DNA from: Neptuniibacter sp. UBA6509
GTDB taxonomy: Bacteria; Pseudomonadota; Gammaproteobacteria; Pseudomonadales; Balneatricaceae
Direction: 5' to 3'
NCBI GenBank assembly: GCA_002435145.1
Contig: DJLT01000077.1
Coordinates: 1-53,310, forward strand
DNA: 53,310 nucleotides
Part shown: piece by piece, positions 52,995-53,310 of the stretch
Layout: the number at the start of each line of letters is the position of its first letter
Numbering within the stretch: the first letter of the stretch is position 1
The notes under the pieces: generated by a model
Databases searched by the model: none
The model's input: only the letters and a program-made list of their open reading frames with translations
Told to the model about the DNA's origin: nothing
Program-made: the position numbers and the translations under genes

Positions 52995-53310
52995 CTCCTG
53001 ATCCCCGTAGTTGGCCTCCACTTTTAGAGTGAGGTGCTTCACGGTGAAATGGCTATCGAGCGCCGAACCTGGATAGAGCTGTAAGTTCATCTAATGAAAG
53101 AAAGCGTTCATCCCGCAACTTTTTCTTTGTGTCTAAAGAGATATATAGTTGATACGAATCGTTATGTCATACAGGCACTGTATATGCACAGTTTTATCTT
53201 ATTTATCGTAGTACATTAATTAAACATAACTTGATTTATTTAAGTAATTTTCCATTCTGAGTGCGTTTTGGCAGGAAGTTGATGTATTAGGGAAATGGGA
53301 TGGACTCCCC
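52995..53310. other. Terminal region without a supported gene
   Basis: About 316 bases to the window edge. No coding frame longer than a few dozen codons shows family features, and no RNA gene was seen. An ACTGTATATGCACAGT palindrome-like string at 53178-53193 is too short in the spacer for a LexA box. Confidence 0.5.

Noticed and set aside
53178-53193. LexA box
   Set aside because: CTG and CAG are separated by eight bases instead of ten.

Overview
The window looks like a chromosomal segment of a marine gammaproteobacterium, most likely Oceanospirillaceae-like. That rests on protein flavour, moderate GC and the order dnaX-ybaB-recR-rnd-ycgL-ycgN; the genus is inference. No tRNA, rRNA, CRISPR array or phage module is visible.

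Layout. 1-2916: end of a cobalamin operon (cbiB fragment, cobD, a His-rich cbiX). 2942-5764: small stand-alone genes (YjbR/MmcQ, CreA-like lipoprotein, DUF2986) and a divergent HPP-membrane-protein/TetR pair with two clear operator palindromes. 6242-6763: a cytochrome P460-family gene on the minus strand whose only sensible start is AUA. 7409-9421: a soluble FIST-domain chemoreceptor. 9514-9843: a reductase relic. 10146-18043: cold-shock protein, two small ORFs, DUF445, aldehyde dehydrogenase, EamA/LysR divergent pair, an exported methyltransferase-like protein, TrmK-type methyltransferase and pyrC. 20846-25883: dnaX (with a complete programmed -1 frameshift signal), ybaB, recR, rnd, ycgL, ycgN. 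34359-41179: rpsA, a coiled-coil membrane protein, prc, an FKBP lipoprotein and an M18 aminopeptidase.

The dominant theme from 18 kb onward is cyclic-di-GMP signalling: six intact GGDEF or GGDEF-EAL proteins with different sensors (HAMP-PAS-PAS, PAS, large periplasmic region, ammonium-transporter domain, REC-PAS-PAS, 5TMR-LYT-PAS-PAS) plus one dead EAL gene. All six GGDEF domains keep the GGDEF motif and an RxxD inhibitory site.

The 41.4-53 kb end is accessory in character. It holds a truncated IS5-type transposase fused to a broken EAL gene, a collapsed IS1182-type element with both ends, a three-gene PepSY / cytochrome b561 / membrane-anchored LuxR-HTH operon, a four-gene minus-strand cassette (Tat-type substrate-binding protein, histidine kinase, single-domain response regulator, REC-PAS-PAS-GGDEF), and a GGDEF-EAL gene bracketed by about 250-bp direct repeats. 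The four-gene cassette is the best candidate for an undescribed system: a binding protein with no permease, apparently feeding a phosphorelay that ends in c-di-GMP synthesis.
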